A stretch of DNA of 64,000 bases from Congeria kusceri (lineage: Eukaryota; Mollusca; Bivalvia; Myida; Dreissenidae). The notes beneath the pieces were generated by a model. That model had not been told where the DNA came from and ran no database searches. It saw only the letters and a program-made list of their open reading frames with translations. Shown here one piece after another: positions 12,194 through 23,927 of the stretch (its first letter is position 1; every line of letters starts with the position of its first letter). Both the position numbers and the translations under genes were made by a program. The DNA lies in the NCBI GenBank assembly GCA_027627225.1, contig CM051038.1:43063348-43127347 (forward strand), written 5' to 3'.

Positions 12194-12890
12194 CTTGTTG
12201 TTGATATCCGAGTATTGCTTTTATTTTTTTTGCTGCTGTGCTTGCTATTGTTTAGCAAAAGTAGCAGTTTTAATCACAGGAATTCTAGAAACATTAACAC
12301 ACGGAGCTGTGTGTCGCTGTTTTATCAGTTAAAGACACAATTTGAGAATGGTTATTTGTCTGAAACAGTAAAGAATTCGATCTCGCCACTAATGTTTGCA
12401 CGACCTATGCAACGGCCTTTATTATTTCAAACTATCAACATGATAAAGAATCGACATTATTCCTCTGGGACAAAACACTTTGGAGAGGTTGTATTGCCAC
12501 TTAGGACCAGAAGAAGCGGCAATTAATCTCTCAAACATTTGCAATGGATCGTTTGTTGTTCTACATCATGCACATCTTTCATTGGTCTCTGCTGTTGCGG
12601 GTGTGCGTCTTTGGTCAGAACATTTGTATGTGTCCTCAAAGGCCATGCCCGTTTTGTCAGAGGAATGTACGTAAATATAACTGAACGACAGTTTGCATCT
12701 TAAAACATGCATTGTTCGCATAGGAAAAGTATACTAATAGCATACAAATTTGAAATATCGGCTTCATTTAGAGACGGCAATGAATATCGAAGACGAATAT
12801 ATGATAAAAAAAGTAGAACCTTTATTACAACAATACGGCTTATTTTAGTATACATGTCTTTAAAATAATATCCTGTTGCTAGGCGTTAAT
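11970..12890 (+). repeat. Long direct repeat R1, copy 2, with (TTG)n
   Basis: This copy is collinear with 6885-7830 and starts about 5.08 kb downstream of it. It carries a (TTG)n tract at about 12163-12205 where copy 1 has only a short TTGTTGTTG. A 133-codon frame at 12125-12526 reads through the (TTG)n as a Val/Leu-rich run and has no domain. Its frame is not kept in copy 1, so I do not call it a gene. Confidence 0.7.
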
Positions 12891-13399
12891 AAAGACTCGT
12901 ACACTTGTCAACTTAATATACAGTAGACGATTTCTTCGGCAAAATTTTATCAGATAATTTAATCTTATGCACCGACAAAAGTTATAACAGAGCAAATAAA
13001 TGAAAATTGTTGTATTTTCTTTATTTTTAAGAATTTCGGCTTGAAATGTCAGCTATGATTATTTGAGTTATTCATGCATGTGTTCATACCAAAATATTGG
13101 AAACGTTACGAAATAATTTCGTGTTTACAATGGCGCAGCTGAAATTCTTATTAATAAAGAAAATACAACAATTTCCATTTTTGATGCGTAATAACTTGTG
13201 TTGAGTGCAGATACACCGGATACACCGCATTAATTGAACTTCAAAATGTAAACAATATCTGAAGCGAAGAAGTTTTCTGTTGTGTTCATGTCGTTTGAAG
13301 ATGTCTACAGTCTACGTTACTCTCGGAAACCCACTTTCAATATTGTACTACACACACATTAAACGTCAGTTCCCAAGAAACGCACGATCCCGGTGAAAG
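12891..13399. other. Gene-free stretch
   Basis: Nothing supportable is seen beyond AT-rich sequence. It ends at the GC-richer promoter-like segment that follows. Confidence 0.3.
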
Positions 13400-13520
13400 G
13401 CTGGGCAGTGCTGAGGCGCTGACTTCCGGTTTGAATAATTCCCGAACATGTGTGTACCAGTGTGATGTAGTTAGCAATGACGTCATGTTTTGCAGGTCGC
13501 CATCTTGTTGAAATTGTTGC
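13400..13520 (-). promoter_or_regulatory. Promoter-like motif cluster (ETS, CRE, YY1)
   Basis: Within 86 bp there is ACTTCCGG at 13422-13429 (the ETS core CCGGAAGT on the minus strand), TGACGTCA at 13478-13485 (a full palindromic CRE) and GCCATCTTG at 13499-13507 (the YY1 core CAAGATGGC on the minus strand). The segment is richer in GC than its surroundings. These three sites commonly occur together in TATA-less housekeeping promoters of animals. The ATG in AAGATGGCG opens only a six-codon frame, so if it is a promoter its first exon is non-coding or spliced early. No transcript is visible in the sequence itself. Confidence 0.4.
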
Positions 13521-14439
13521 ATGCCAACGATTTTGCTCCATCCAGGATTGTCCAGTAGATTAACTCCAGAAAAATAATCTTAACTAGAAACACTAAAAGT
13601 GCATCTAGTTCTATACAAAAAAACTCAAAGATATACTAAGACAACAGCTAACATTTTATTGTTGTGGCTCACTAAACACAATCATCATTTACAAGCATAT
13701 ACAAAAACAACGACATTTACTAGTATATAACATTACTGGAAATTTGCAAATCAATCAAACTAAACTCATCTTATCTACATTCGTTTACACGAATGAAATA
13801 CAGAGTTCGTCTTGTGCTTTCATTAAAAATGTTACTTTTTCGAAAAATATCTTAGTTTTAAAGATAAAAATCATGTTGGTTTTTAGTGTAGATAGCTAAA
13901 ATGTAATACTTAAACAAACTAAACATAATTACTGCCCAAATTATTCGACAGATATAACGAAAACGTTTAAAATACTTCAAACATGTGAGGAAACAGTATT
14001 TATCTGGCTTTTTATATTACAGAATAAGTCCAATTGTTAATTAAGGTGTTGAAACAATATTGAAGACAAGCAGCGGTCACGCGGATTTGTTCGCGCTTTG
14101 ATTGTCACATGTCAATATCATTTTGGAACAACCGAGAAAATCATAACTGCGAGTGACATAATATCGACGGGAGGGAAGGGGAACTTTGGTCAGTTTGGTC
14201 AATAGGCGCCTGTCAATGACTTGAATCATTTGGTTTGTTGATGCTTGTCACTCGTACATTTTTATTGTATCAATATATACCTAGCAAATAGCTAAATGTA
14301 TGCTCTTTATATGACATATGTTTAAAAAACGTGCATTTAATATTTTCAAAATATTCGGAGTGCTAAAACGTTTTTTATTTAGAAAAATGTTTTGGTCATG
14401 TTTACATGTTTGCACCGTGTAAGCTATGACCGATATTCA
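13521..14439. other. Gene-free stretch
   Basis: No gene, array or element end is supported in this AT-rich interval. Confidence 0.3.
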
Positions 14440-14587
14440 ATCATCATCACCTTATCATCATAATCATCATCATCATCATCATTATCATCATTATCATCAT
14501 TATCATCATCATCATTATCATCTTATCAAAATCATCCTCATCGTCACAATCATCATCATCATCATCAGCAGCAGCAGCAGCAGCATA
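14440..14587. repeat. Compound (ATC)n and (AGC)n microsatellite
   Basis: A run of ATC/ATT triplets with a few interruptions passes into a (CAGCAG)n stretch at about 14567-14584. The open frame across it reads as poly-His and poly-Ser and is a product of the repeat. Confidence 0.95.
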
Positions 14588-17500
14588 TTCACGCTTAGAA
14601 ATCAATCTTAGTAGAAACAATACAAATGTAAATAAAAATTAAATGAAACATAATTTTTTTTCCTCAAGGAAACGCTATTTAGGTACCAGAAACAGATTTA
14701 AACAAAGTTACGCTTTATACACTCAATGCCATAGGATCAGAGATAGTTGTGTAAGTTAGTGTTTCTTATTAAATTGCTATACTTCAATTTTTCAACACAT
14801 CCCTTTACAGCCCAAGTGTCCCTGAAATACTTCCCCCATAAGATCTGCTTCTTCCGGTGTTTTATTGAGTGTAAACAACGCGATAGACACCTCATTTGCC
14901 TCTCGACAATAGTCTAAATGACCACTCAATTCTGGCCAATTGATATTTACGGCCTCCCATTACCTCTGAATTTGGATTTATTATAGCAGACAGCGAGCTG
15001 GTGTACATCAATTGACGAACTTCCCTGGTAATATAAATTTAATTGTACGGGAATATTTATCTTGTCATTTCTATGGATGTTTGTTAAATCAGTATCCGGT
15101 TGACTTTTTATGTATTCAAGTCACATTATTAAAGCTATGATTCACATTATTTAAGCTATATATGAATAGGTATCATCAACTTTCCATGGATTCCTGCTAG
15201 CACAAATGAGACAATGTAATGTGTTCAATGTGTGGTTAAAAAAGGTTTAGGTTGGATTTAGAAATTTTGGATAAGTGTACACAAGTCAATACGAATGCAA
15301 AAGATATCTATAGCGGAAGATTCTGGACCAGTTCGTTCTTTCTCTGTCAACGAAATGTACCTGTACCTATTTCAGACTTTTCACAAAACATACGGTAATT
15401 GTTTTCCCACTATATGTACACATAAACAGTATCATCATAAAAATATAAATGAATTATTTCATGGACTTAATCAAATTGACCGTTTTAATTTTGACACCAA
15501 TAGAAAAGTAACCGTATTTATTAAGCGGCTGTTTCAAATATGACCGAAAACCTTTTATAGACCTCTGCATTTTTTTTCACTAATATTTTAAGTCTCCTCC
15601 GAAATTATTGCAAAAGGATTTATGTACAATCATAAAATTGATCAGCTCAGCACAAGTTTCACCACGTGCTCTTTTGTGTAGATTGGCAGTACATAAGGAG
15701 ATAACAGCGTGAAACTATTGGCTACAAGTATAAATCAATTTGAATATGATTAACGTTTGTGGAAAGGTTAATTACAATTTATGTTATGTCGTATGTTAAT
15801 TGTTTATATTAACTTTGGAAAAATATCAATGACAGCATTTGTTCTCGTTGACAGTTATTGACAAGGGCTTTCCAAGGCAAACGCTCGTGCGTATACACTT
15901 GGATGAACATTTAAAAGTTGAAAATTTTGAAACTTCCATACATATTTAAAATAAATTATGCCTCAACTGGGTAAGGTCATTACAGAACAATATGCATATA
16001 TGCACATGTCAAAAAGATAAAAACAATGTTTTACTGTAAACGTTCGTGTTAGAAAGGAGACACCTTGCTAGAAGTTGACATTATTTGGGTAACGTATTTC
16101 AAGCTATCAACCTATATATTACAACCAAGGTCGTATGGCTATGGCCTCTAAAGTAAATATTCGCCATTCTAGAAAGAAAAAAAAATCTGGGGAGCATATC
16201 CCCCGCACCCATCGCACAGCAAAAGTGCGTGTCGCAGATTTAGTATTAGGCACGCCCCTGATCGTTCAAAAGTAGACACATATCAGGAACTTGTTACTTG
16301 GTATCGTTTTGTCATCGCGACTGTTTTCTTTGAATTTCCTTTTCGTCTTCATATGAAATTCGCGTTGTTTTGACGTTTTGTTAAGCAACAATATCCCCAA
16401 CCGACAGCCGCCTAGTCGATGTCAGATGTATTTGATATTACTAAACCATTATGAAAGATTGCTACTGACAGCGTTTGCCGATACTAGACACTGTTGGGAA
16501 TTGACGGCAGCGTTCGGTCTCTGGTTATATAAATCGAACAATAACCATTTTTGACATTGATTTCGGATTTTGTACCTAGATTGCGCAAAATTAAACAGTA
16601 AATGCGAAGTAAATATACTCTACTGTGCGAAAGTTATTGGTGCAGAGAGAAAAGCTACTTTCTGAGCTAAATGGGTTTACATTATTCAAATTATAAAAAC
16701 ATAGAAACAACAAGTGTTGCCCAAAGCGACAATTTATTCATTAACATGGGTTATGGGTCGTAAAATTAGAATTACAAAATTTAATATCAGCTCATTTTCA
16801 TTTACAATTAGTTTACTTATTATCTATCTGCATAGCATGAATGGTGATGTGTCGGTATTAAGTAACAGTGGCATATGAAAGAAATAAAAACAAGTAAATT
16901 ATTGCATTATATTCATTTTTTATAAATCCTCCTTATTTTCTTTAGTCAACTTGCGAATTTGTTTATAGGTTCATAAACAAAGTGAGATGTATAACAATCA
17001 GAAACGGAACTTCATTTGATATAAGTCGTATCTATAGTAAAATTTATTATCAATGAGGGAAAGAGCATAGTCAAATTAAGGCAATGTTATACACTTCGCT
17101 AAATAAAGCTATAAACCATATAACGAAGATTATATTTGTTATGCAACATAATGAAGGCGAATTCAATTTATGGATTGTTGCAATATTTATTAAGATATGT
17201 GTGAGAATTATTTGCTTAGAAAATGTGTAGTATATCCTAGAAAAGATTACATCGTAATGTGTACAAAAATGAAAACCCTATTAACATATGTAGACACGTG
17301 CTTGTTTTATTTCTTCAATAGAAGAAAAACACTGTATGTTAAAGATAGCTCAGAATGGTTGTTTATGTATGCATAATACAAGAATAACATAAAGCAGAAC
17401 TGTACAATACTGTGTTCATTATATTGTTATGTACTAATACAGTACAGAGTATTTATTAAATGAAATTATTATGCAACACACAGTGTATAAATGGTAAAAT

Positions 17501-18162
17501 ACTATATATGAGTACGTAAGATGGCCTTACGGTAATAAAATAACTGTCATAAGAAATAACTGTCATCAGAAGACGTTTTCAACACAATTTCGTAACGCAT
17601 ATATATGTATAACATTTTGTTAATACTTAAATTTAACAGTTTCGTTATAACTATCGAAAACGTAAATTAAATATTTAAAACACCACAACATTTTAGGTCC
17701 AAATAGAACGGTAACTTAAGATTGCTTTTACCTAATTAAACAACACCGTTGCCTAAATGGAATTGCTGTTTTAAGAAAAATAATAATGTCAACCATCATG
17801 CTCATATTGCAAACTTGATTAATCAAAGGAATTCGATCACGCCATTATATGGTGTTGCCCAAGAAAAGTTGACATCTTGGAAATTTATTGCAGAAATACA
17901 AGCTTTCCGCACCTGCATTGAATCTAAGGATGTGAAAGTTAATAAATTGTAAATAACCGTTTTTTTACGAAAATAGAAACGGTGACAATTTTCGAATTCC
18001 AAAAAGATAATTGCATGGAACTGGCATCGCAAAAAATTCATAAATCGTGGCTGCAATAAAATGACAAATGACTTTATTTGACATTGAAAATTAATAAATC
18101 AACTAATTATTTTATTTCGTCCAAAATAAAATTTATTATTACATCAATATGCACCATATGTG
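14588..18162. other. Long gene-free stretch
   Basis: No gene is supported. A short remnant at about 16185-16255 contains GGGGAGCATATCCCCC and GCACGCCCCTG, which looks like an eroded repeat. At 17820-17850 the sequence AAGGAATTCGATCACGCCAT resembles part of R1 (compare 12372-12398), suggesting a third, heavily decayed R1 fragment. The 82-codon frame at 15295-15543 has no recognisable domain. Confidence 0.35.
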
Positions 18163-18800
18163 TAGCTCGGACACATTAACCTGACCATCAAGACCTTATT
18201 ATTATTAGAATAATTACGCTCTCGAAATATTTTTACTCGTTTTTGACCGCGCACGTTTTTCACGTTTTGTTGATGTTATGACTGTTTTTTCAGGGAATAC
18301 TTTTAAATCGATTTAACTGGACCGTAAAGTAATTAATTTATCCTAATGTATTTGTAATATACTAATAGAAAAAAAATAACTGGACATGTTTTAAATGCGC
18401 ATTTTGTATATCTTGTAAGATATTAATATAGATGAATTTGGTATCAAAATTTAGGTTATAAATTGAACTCATCAATAATTATAATGCCCCTAAAAATTGA
18501 TCAACAGTTAAAAAATAAACGGTGTTGTTAAATCTTCGAAAACATCAAACTCAAGTATAGTGGTCGTCTTTGCAACTTTTAAAATCACTTATGTTTCGTT
18601 TGAATGACGTTAACGTTTTAATGTAGGTCAATTTGAAAGGGCATTAACATTATTGATTACTTCAGTGTATATCATAAATTTTGATACCAAATTCATCCAT
18701 GTTTAAATCTAACAACACATTAAAACACGCAATTAAAGCATGTCCAGTTTCTTTTTTTCCATCAGTATATATTGCTGCATAAAGGTTAGTGTCCGAGCTA
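18163..18800. mobile_element. Imperfect foldback (long inverted-repeat) element
   Basis: Left-arm sequence (AACTGGACATG at 18378, then GATGAATTTGGTATCAAAAT near 18432) reappears inverted on the right (ATTTTGATACCAAATTCATC near 18680 and CATGTCCAGTT near 18740). The arms are about 130 bp and imperfect. A further outer pair, GTGTAGCTCGGACAC near 18163 and its inverse near 18790, suggests that the arms were once longer and that about 170 bp was inserted or lost on one side. No transposase is present. It is probably a non-autonomous foldback element, but no target duplication could be fixed. Confidence 0.6.
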
Positions 18801-19489
18801 TACTTAATGCAATTATCTTATCTCGTTCCCCATGGAAGGGAAACAACTATATATACGAGGATAATCAAATGAAACGCAGGTATCGAGTCTCCACACATAG
18901 ACAGAACTGGCTCCGGGCATAGTTCGTATCATATCATTTATTTCAAAATGCATTGATGGTTGTTTTAGGTTTCAGATTCTTTCTGCAAGAAATGAACTAA
19001 AATTCTTAATTAAACACCCATCTTCTTTCGGATTAAGGTCATTATATCAAATGACTTCCTATTACTAGTGAAACAAATCTGTCACCAAAAAATAACATGC
19101 CCATTTATATATTTATTAGCGAAGTAATCATTGTTTTAAACTACACTGGTTAATCAAGTACAATTAATCAAATTGAAATTAATTGTGATGACTAATACTT
19201 GATATCAGTTATGTTGTCTAGAATATTTAATCCGTGTGTGTAAAAGAATATTAAAACTAATGTGTTTACTAAAACTGGTATACGTAAATACTGTCTAAAC
19301 AATTTGAATTTAAAAAAAGAGTAACACAAAAGCCGAAGATCATTACTAAACTATCAACACTAATAAGATTGTCATGTTTTATGTCTTATGACATCATTGT
19401 ATTTTTTTGTTCCATTCTGTTATGTCTGGATCTGTATAGAATCTTATATATTCTACATTGTAAACAAGAATTCCTTAAAGCCACAATCT
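18801..19489 (+). repeat. Spacer with macro-repeat module H
   Basis: The segment at 19180-19250 (GATACTTGATATCA-like sequence, then ATGTTGTCTAGAATATT) matches 32630-32690. This is module H, which precedes G. Nothing else is supported in the interval. Confidence 0.5.
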
Positions 19490-20094
19490 CACTGTGCCCG
19501 TTTGACACCCCCTGGTGAGTGATCCGCGGGAAACCCTGTCGAACTGGGAGAACAACCCTGGCGGCACCGTAAAAGTCTTAGACGATACGGGATGATCCGG
19601 GATGAACCCTGGTGATTCGACTAGCGCTGAATGTTTTATAATGTTTAATATAAGCTGGAGTCACCGGGAGTCATCGAGAAAGACATAAATAACCGGCACA
19701 ATCCTTATATTCACGGGGCAGTGCCGGTACCGGGTTTCTGACCTCCTCTCCGTGATAAACCGTAGCGTTCTGGTGTGATGTGGATGCGACACCGGCGTGC
19801 CACCCGCGCCCAACCGTGGTATGACGGCGGTCGTCGGGACACGACCGGTGTTACCTAAGTTCACACTGGGATTAACAGGGAACCACATCGTCATGCATCG
19901 TATTTACTGAGTAATAAAATTGGAATAAAGCCAGATTCTCCGGGGTCAAACTAGATAGTTAAAACCGGTAAAACATCAGGGCACCGTCGGTAATGTGACA
20001 GTGCAATTCATGTTTTTAAGGAAAAAGGTCCAGGTTTATCCAGGTTACAGGCGTTTCGTCACCGAGCTGTACCGGGACCAACACCGTTACAGTG
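19490..20094. other. GC-rich island bounded by CACTGT inverted ends
   Basis: About 600 bp is visibly richer in G and C than the flanks and contains recurrent CCGGG, CACCGG and ACCGG strings. It begins CACTGTGCCCG at 19490 and ends with the inverse ACAGTG at 20089-20094. A 77-codon minus-strand frame at 19661-19894 has no recognisable domain. The composition and matching hexamer ends suggest an inserted non-autonomous element, possibly of DNA-transposon type. Six bases are weak evidence for terminal repeats, and I see no target duplication. Confidence 0.4.
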
Positions 20095-20559
20095 GGCTGA
20101 TGATCAGTAACTAAATAATTGTCAATCTCAAGTTAAGTGATATTTGTAAATCTAAACTAAAAACATGTAGCGCTTTTACATCAATTTGATGAACTTATTT
20201 ATGGTTATATCTCTTCTAGACGCTGATAATAAACAAAAAGACTGACTACAATTTTACGGACGATCATATGCATCAGAATGTTTCTTAATTTTGGTTACAG
20301 TGTTTCAAATTCTATAAAAATTAAGATGAAATGTTTGATAAATATCACATACCGTGCTATGTCGTATAATATGATATAATTTGATAGATGGAGACCAGTG
20401 AATCAAAGTATTAATGCACAATATATATTGTGTACGTATTATTATGTGTTTTATAACTAAATTCCCTGCAACAGAGACGAATTCTCACACATACGAAACG
20501 TATCTTGAAGCAGTTGTTTTAATAATAAATGAAAACTAATGTTAATTATCAGATGTTAC

Positions 20560-22190
20560 AAAGTTGACTGTACCAGTAAGAACTAGCGTATTCTCGATTA
20601 ATTTTTAAATAAGGTTGCAGAATGTTATCATTACCCAAACGTGTTGATGTTTTAATACTTGTGTCTATTTACTTGATATTCATCGTCGTTATGTTCAGTG
20701 GTGTTACCACAATTAAACACATTTATACGTTCTATTTGTATTATGTTTATTATTTTATTTTATTATTTTATTATTTTTTAAAAACATCTAAAGTGTTGCG
20801 CAAGTGCTTGAATATTGCGTATTGCTATGACAAAAGAAAATCCGCGTAACATAATTTCCAATATCATATTGTGTTTTGATTTATTTTGGAAACATCATTA
20901 TACAAAAACTTAACACAGCCATACTATCATCGGTTCTTAACATTTTGGCAAATATATACTCATGATAAATCTGATACTGGAATCACCTACAAATTCCAGT
21001 AAGCGTTCGTGACAATAGAAACAATATAGAATAAAGGCATCATGAAGGAATTGTATGCTATTTTTTATAATTGTCTTCCCCAATTTATCACCTTTGAACG
21101 TGTGCTTAATTAAGTCATATGACCTCACAACATTTACTTAAAGACAATTGGTGCTGTCAGAAACAAAGTTTTCTGAGATGCAAAATCACATTCAATAACA
21201 AACACAGAGACGTAATTGAATTTAATTGAGTCAAATGTACTGACATTGCAAATCAGCAAGTATGTCCTCGTTCCCATTGTATTTATATTTCACTATGACA
21301 ATGTTTTCACAATCAAAACCCCAACGCCTTGCACTGGTAGTTTCAATAGGGTGACCCCAGTTGTAGTAACGTTTGTGTTTTGACTTGCTGTTATTTTTTT
21401 ATTTTCCTTTTGTTTGCCATATACATTATATACGGGTTATAAAATTCACATAGTCCTTAGTTTTTATTAATTTGCTTGTGCCTCTCACATAATACATTAT
21501 AATAACAATTAATGAAATTCAAAACAATATATTTAGGAATCACTTAACGTCTTCAGAGACACTTGAATGCATATTCTTTTGCGTGTAAAAACGAGTGCTA
21601 GTGTGTTGGGTAATTTGTATTTGGAGTTTCCCTATTTTATTGGGGGTAATTATATATTAAGTCATAGCAACAATAGTGTGATGTTTATATCTTGGTACAT
21701 ATTTTGGTACATTTAATTCATAAACGATCTGCAAAAGTAGCTTTTAGCACACAGTTTAGTTGTTGTTGTTTCTTCACTGAAAGAAGTCAATTTTTAAAGA
21801 TCGTCATTTATCTAATGATCTGATTAAAATATTGATGCACCACGATCGTTATTTCTAAAAACTTATTTCTATTTCTTAGTAGGTAGTAGTAAGATTCTAT
21901 ATATAACCCAAATCCTATTATAGGATATATGGATAGTACCAAAAGCTACAGAAGGATGGTTTGTCAAGACAATTGTTATTGACAATAACGACGTAGCCTG
22001 ACTATAAAGATGAAATTTATTAACAAACGAAAAGGCACAATTTGATTTCCACGTCTTTGCCCCAACTGGCCATTACGTTAGTGTTATATTCAACCTGAAG
22101 TTTTATTTTCGGTAACTAGAGGCACGGCTACATCTGCGGGTCCTCAAATACAACATTTTGGTAGACGACCATCTAAGTCTTGAACTTGAT
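20560..22190 (+). repeat. Macro-repeat modules G, A1, T and A2
   Basis: Module G (20580-20860, with TTAAATAAGGTTGCAG and ACATCTAAAGTGTTGCG) matches 32780-32960 and 42370-42560. Module A1 (21165-21230, with TTCTGAGATGCAAAAT) matches 42945-43010. T (21310-21420) matches 43570-43700. Module A2 (21920-22080) carries GGATATATGGATAGTACC and TTGACAATAACGACGTAGCC, and matches 37811-37985 and 57565-57730. This A2 copy is uninterrupted and shows the ancestral site into which the 33.6-37.8 kb insertion landed. Confidence 0.7.
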
Positions 22191-22373
22191 TTGTTTCTGG
22201 ATATTGTACTGAGTATTTATGGGCGAGTTTAATTGTTTTTTTTTTGTATAAAGATATTTGTTTGGATATTGTACTGAGTTGTTGTGGACGAGTTTAATTC
22301 GTGTAAACATATTTGTTTCTTGATATTGTACTGAGAGTTTATGGATGAGTTTAATTCGTATAAACATATTTGT
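22191..22373 (+). repeat. Module X expanded to three tandem units of about 57-65 bp
   Basis: The string GATATTGTACTGAG recurs at about 22200, 22265 and 22322, each followed by GAGTTTAATTCGTRTAAACA-like sequence. The equivalent place after A2 at 38065-38130 and 57815-57870 holds one unit only. Confidence 0.8.
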
Positions 22374-22701
22374 CATATGTATTATATTATAAATATATTT
22401 TCAGACCAAGAGTACTTTACTTTAAGAATTGAAGGTTCAGGCAAGTAGAGACTAATTTTAAAGAAAGTTCCTTGAATTATTATTTTGAAGTATTTTTCTG
22501 GTTGAAGTAGCTAGAGTTTAACAATCGTTTCCATTAAAGAACGATGCTTAGCAAATGGCCTCACACATTAATGACGACGTGTGGTTTTCTAACTCAAAAT
22601 CAGAAAATGTTAAATCCGTAATTACAACTGAGGACCCGTTTTTACATAATACTATTACGTGTGCATTGGTAATTTGCCATATGTTGAAACAAAGCTGTTT
22701 C
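22374..22701 (+). repeat. Macro-repeat segment between X and A3
   Basis: Landmarks such as GAAGTAGCTAGAGTTT and CCGTAATTACAACTGAGG align with 38345-38450 (TAAAGTAGCTAAAGTTTC and TCGTAATTACAACCGATG). The alignment stops near 22700, where retroelement 1 begins. Confidence 0.55.
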
Positions 22702-22832
22702 CATTATGTCAAGGTCATGTGATAGCGGACTGACGTGTTTTTTTCTGAGCGGATATTTTCTGGATTTAAAGCATATCTTAAAGTATTTTCTTACAAAATA
22801 AAGTATCGAACTATAAGATATTATAATGTATA

Positions 22833-23847
22833 ATGTCAAAATCGGGAAATAAGAAAAGTAAACGGAAAAAAGGCAGTAGTACTGATGAAGAATTAGTAAA
22901 CAATAGTAAGTGCAAATGGGTGAAAGGAGGCCCGTCTGGGGTATCGCTTGGTGATGATAGTGAGATTTCAGTCAGTGATATTCTCGGTCAAGCAAACGCT
23001 GTGCTCTACGAAAAAGCTCCAGTGTTTGACGATCTAGTAGTGCCGATAGCGTCGGGCGTTCCTGCAAAGCCTACCAGTATGGCTAGCAACGAACCCCGCG
23101 ATCCGACATCTACTGCCATGCCTAAAGACAAAGACAATTCAGGTACCTTACTACAGGCTATATTTGATAGGTTAACTACGATTGAATCAAAGTTATAAAT
23201 ATTAAATACTGTTGCAAACAAAGTTGAAAACTTTGAAAAGGAACTTAACAAATTGTGGTGCAGACTTGATGATTTCAATAAACGTTTTGCAGATCGTGTA
23301 AGCACTTTGTGAGTCTAGAATTGATAATCTAGAACTCTGTGATGTCTCACAGAAATCTGAACTTGAGCATTTGTCAAGGCAAAACTCTGAGCTACGAGAC
23401 GAACTTACATATGTGAAGTCTCAGAGCATGCGCAATAATCTTCTATTCGGGGGCATTGACGAAAATGAGAATGAACACCCACAGGACGTCGAAGTGAAAG
23501 TTCGATCGCTCATTGTTGAAAGGTTACAGCTAGCTCAGGACTTGGTCAACTCGATGGTCATCGAACGGGCTCCTAGGGTGGGAGCTAAGGACTCAGACCA
23601 GAGCCGAAGTCGCAGCCGAATGATTGTCTGCAAGTTCGCCAACTTCAAGGACAGGGAGACTGTTCGCAAACATGGTCGCCTTTTGAAGGACACGAATTAT
23701 TTCATTAGAGAACAGTTCCCACCTGAGATCGTCGAGCGCAGACGCAAACTGTTCCCCCAGTTACGGGCCGCGCGAGACGCCGGTAAGAGAGCATGGCTTG
23801 CGTACGACACCCTGTATGTAAACGGCCTACCAGTGCAGCATAAGTAA
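22833..23847 (+). pseudogene. Broken ORF1 (L1-like RNA-binding protein) of element 1
   Basis: The first part (ATG at 22833) is basic and then Ser/Pro-rich, and runs 121 codons to a TAA at 23196-23198. The same frame beyond that stop still reads as coiled-coil-like sequence until a TGA at 23310. The protein then continues in another frame (from about 23311) through SRQNSELRDELTYVKSQSMR, an RRM-like segment with NNLLFGG, and a C-terminal domain with RERLLK/YFIREQFPPE-type sequence, ending at 23847. This order (disordered N-terminus, coiled coil, RRM, C-terminal domain) is that of L1-type ORF1 proteins, which trimerise and bind element RNA. One stop and one frameshift make this copy inactive. 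Confidence 0.8.
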
Positions 23848-23927
23848 CAGTTGTCGGAGAGTGGACTTAGGATCCTGGTCTGGAACTGCAACGGCCTAAC
23901 TTACTTACTGACCAAGAATTTGTTAAT

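Noticed and set aside
12125..12526. 133-codon open frame with a Val/Leu-rich run
   Set aside because: It is created by a (TTG)n microsatellite in repeat R1, and its frame is not kept in the other R1 copy.
14426..14611. Poly-His/poly-Ser open frame
   Set aside because: It is purely a translation of the (ATC)n microsatellite.
16185..16255. GC-rich GGGGAGCATATCCCCC segment as a gene or structured RNA
   Set aside because: It is too short and isolated, and looks like an eroded fragment of a dispersed repeat.
23006..23305. 99-codon minus-strand frame
   Set aside because: It is a shadow of ORF1 of element 1 on the opposite strand.
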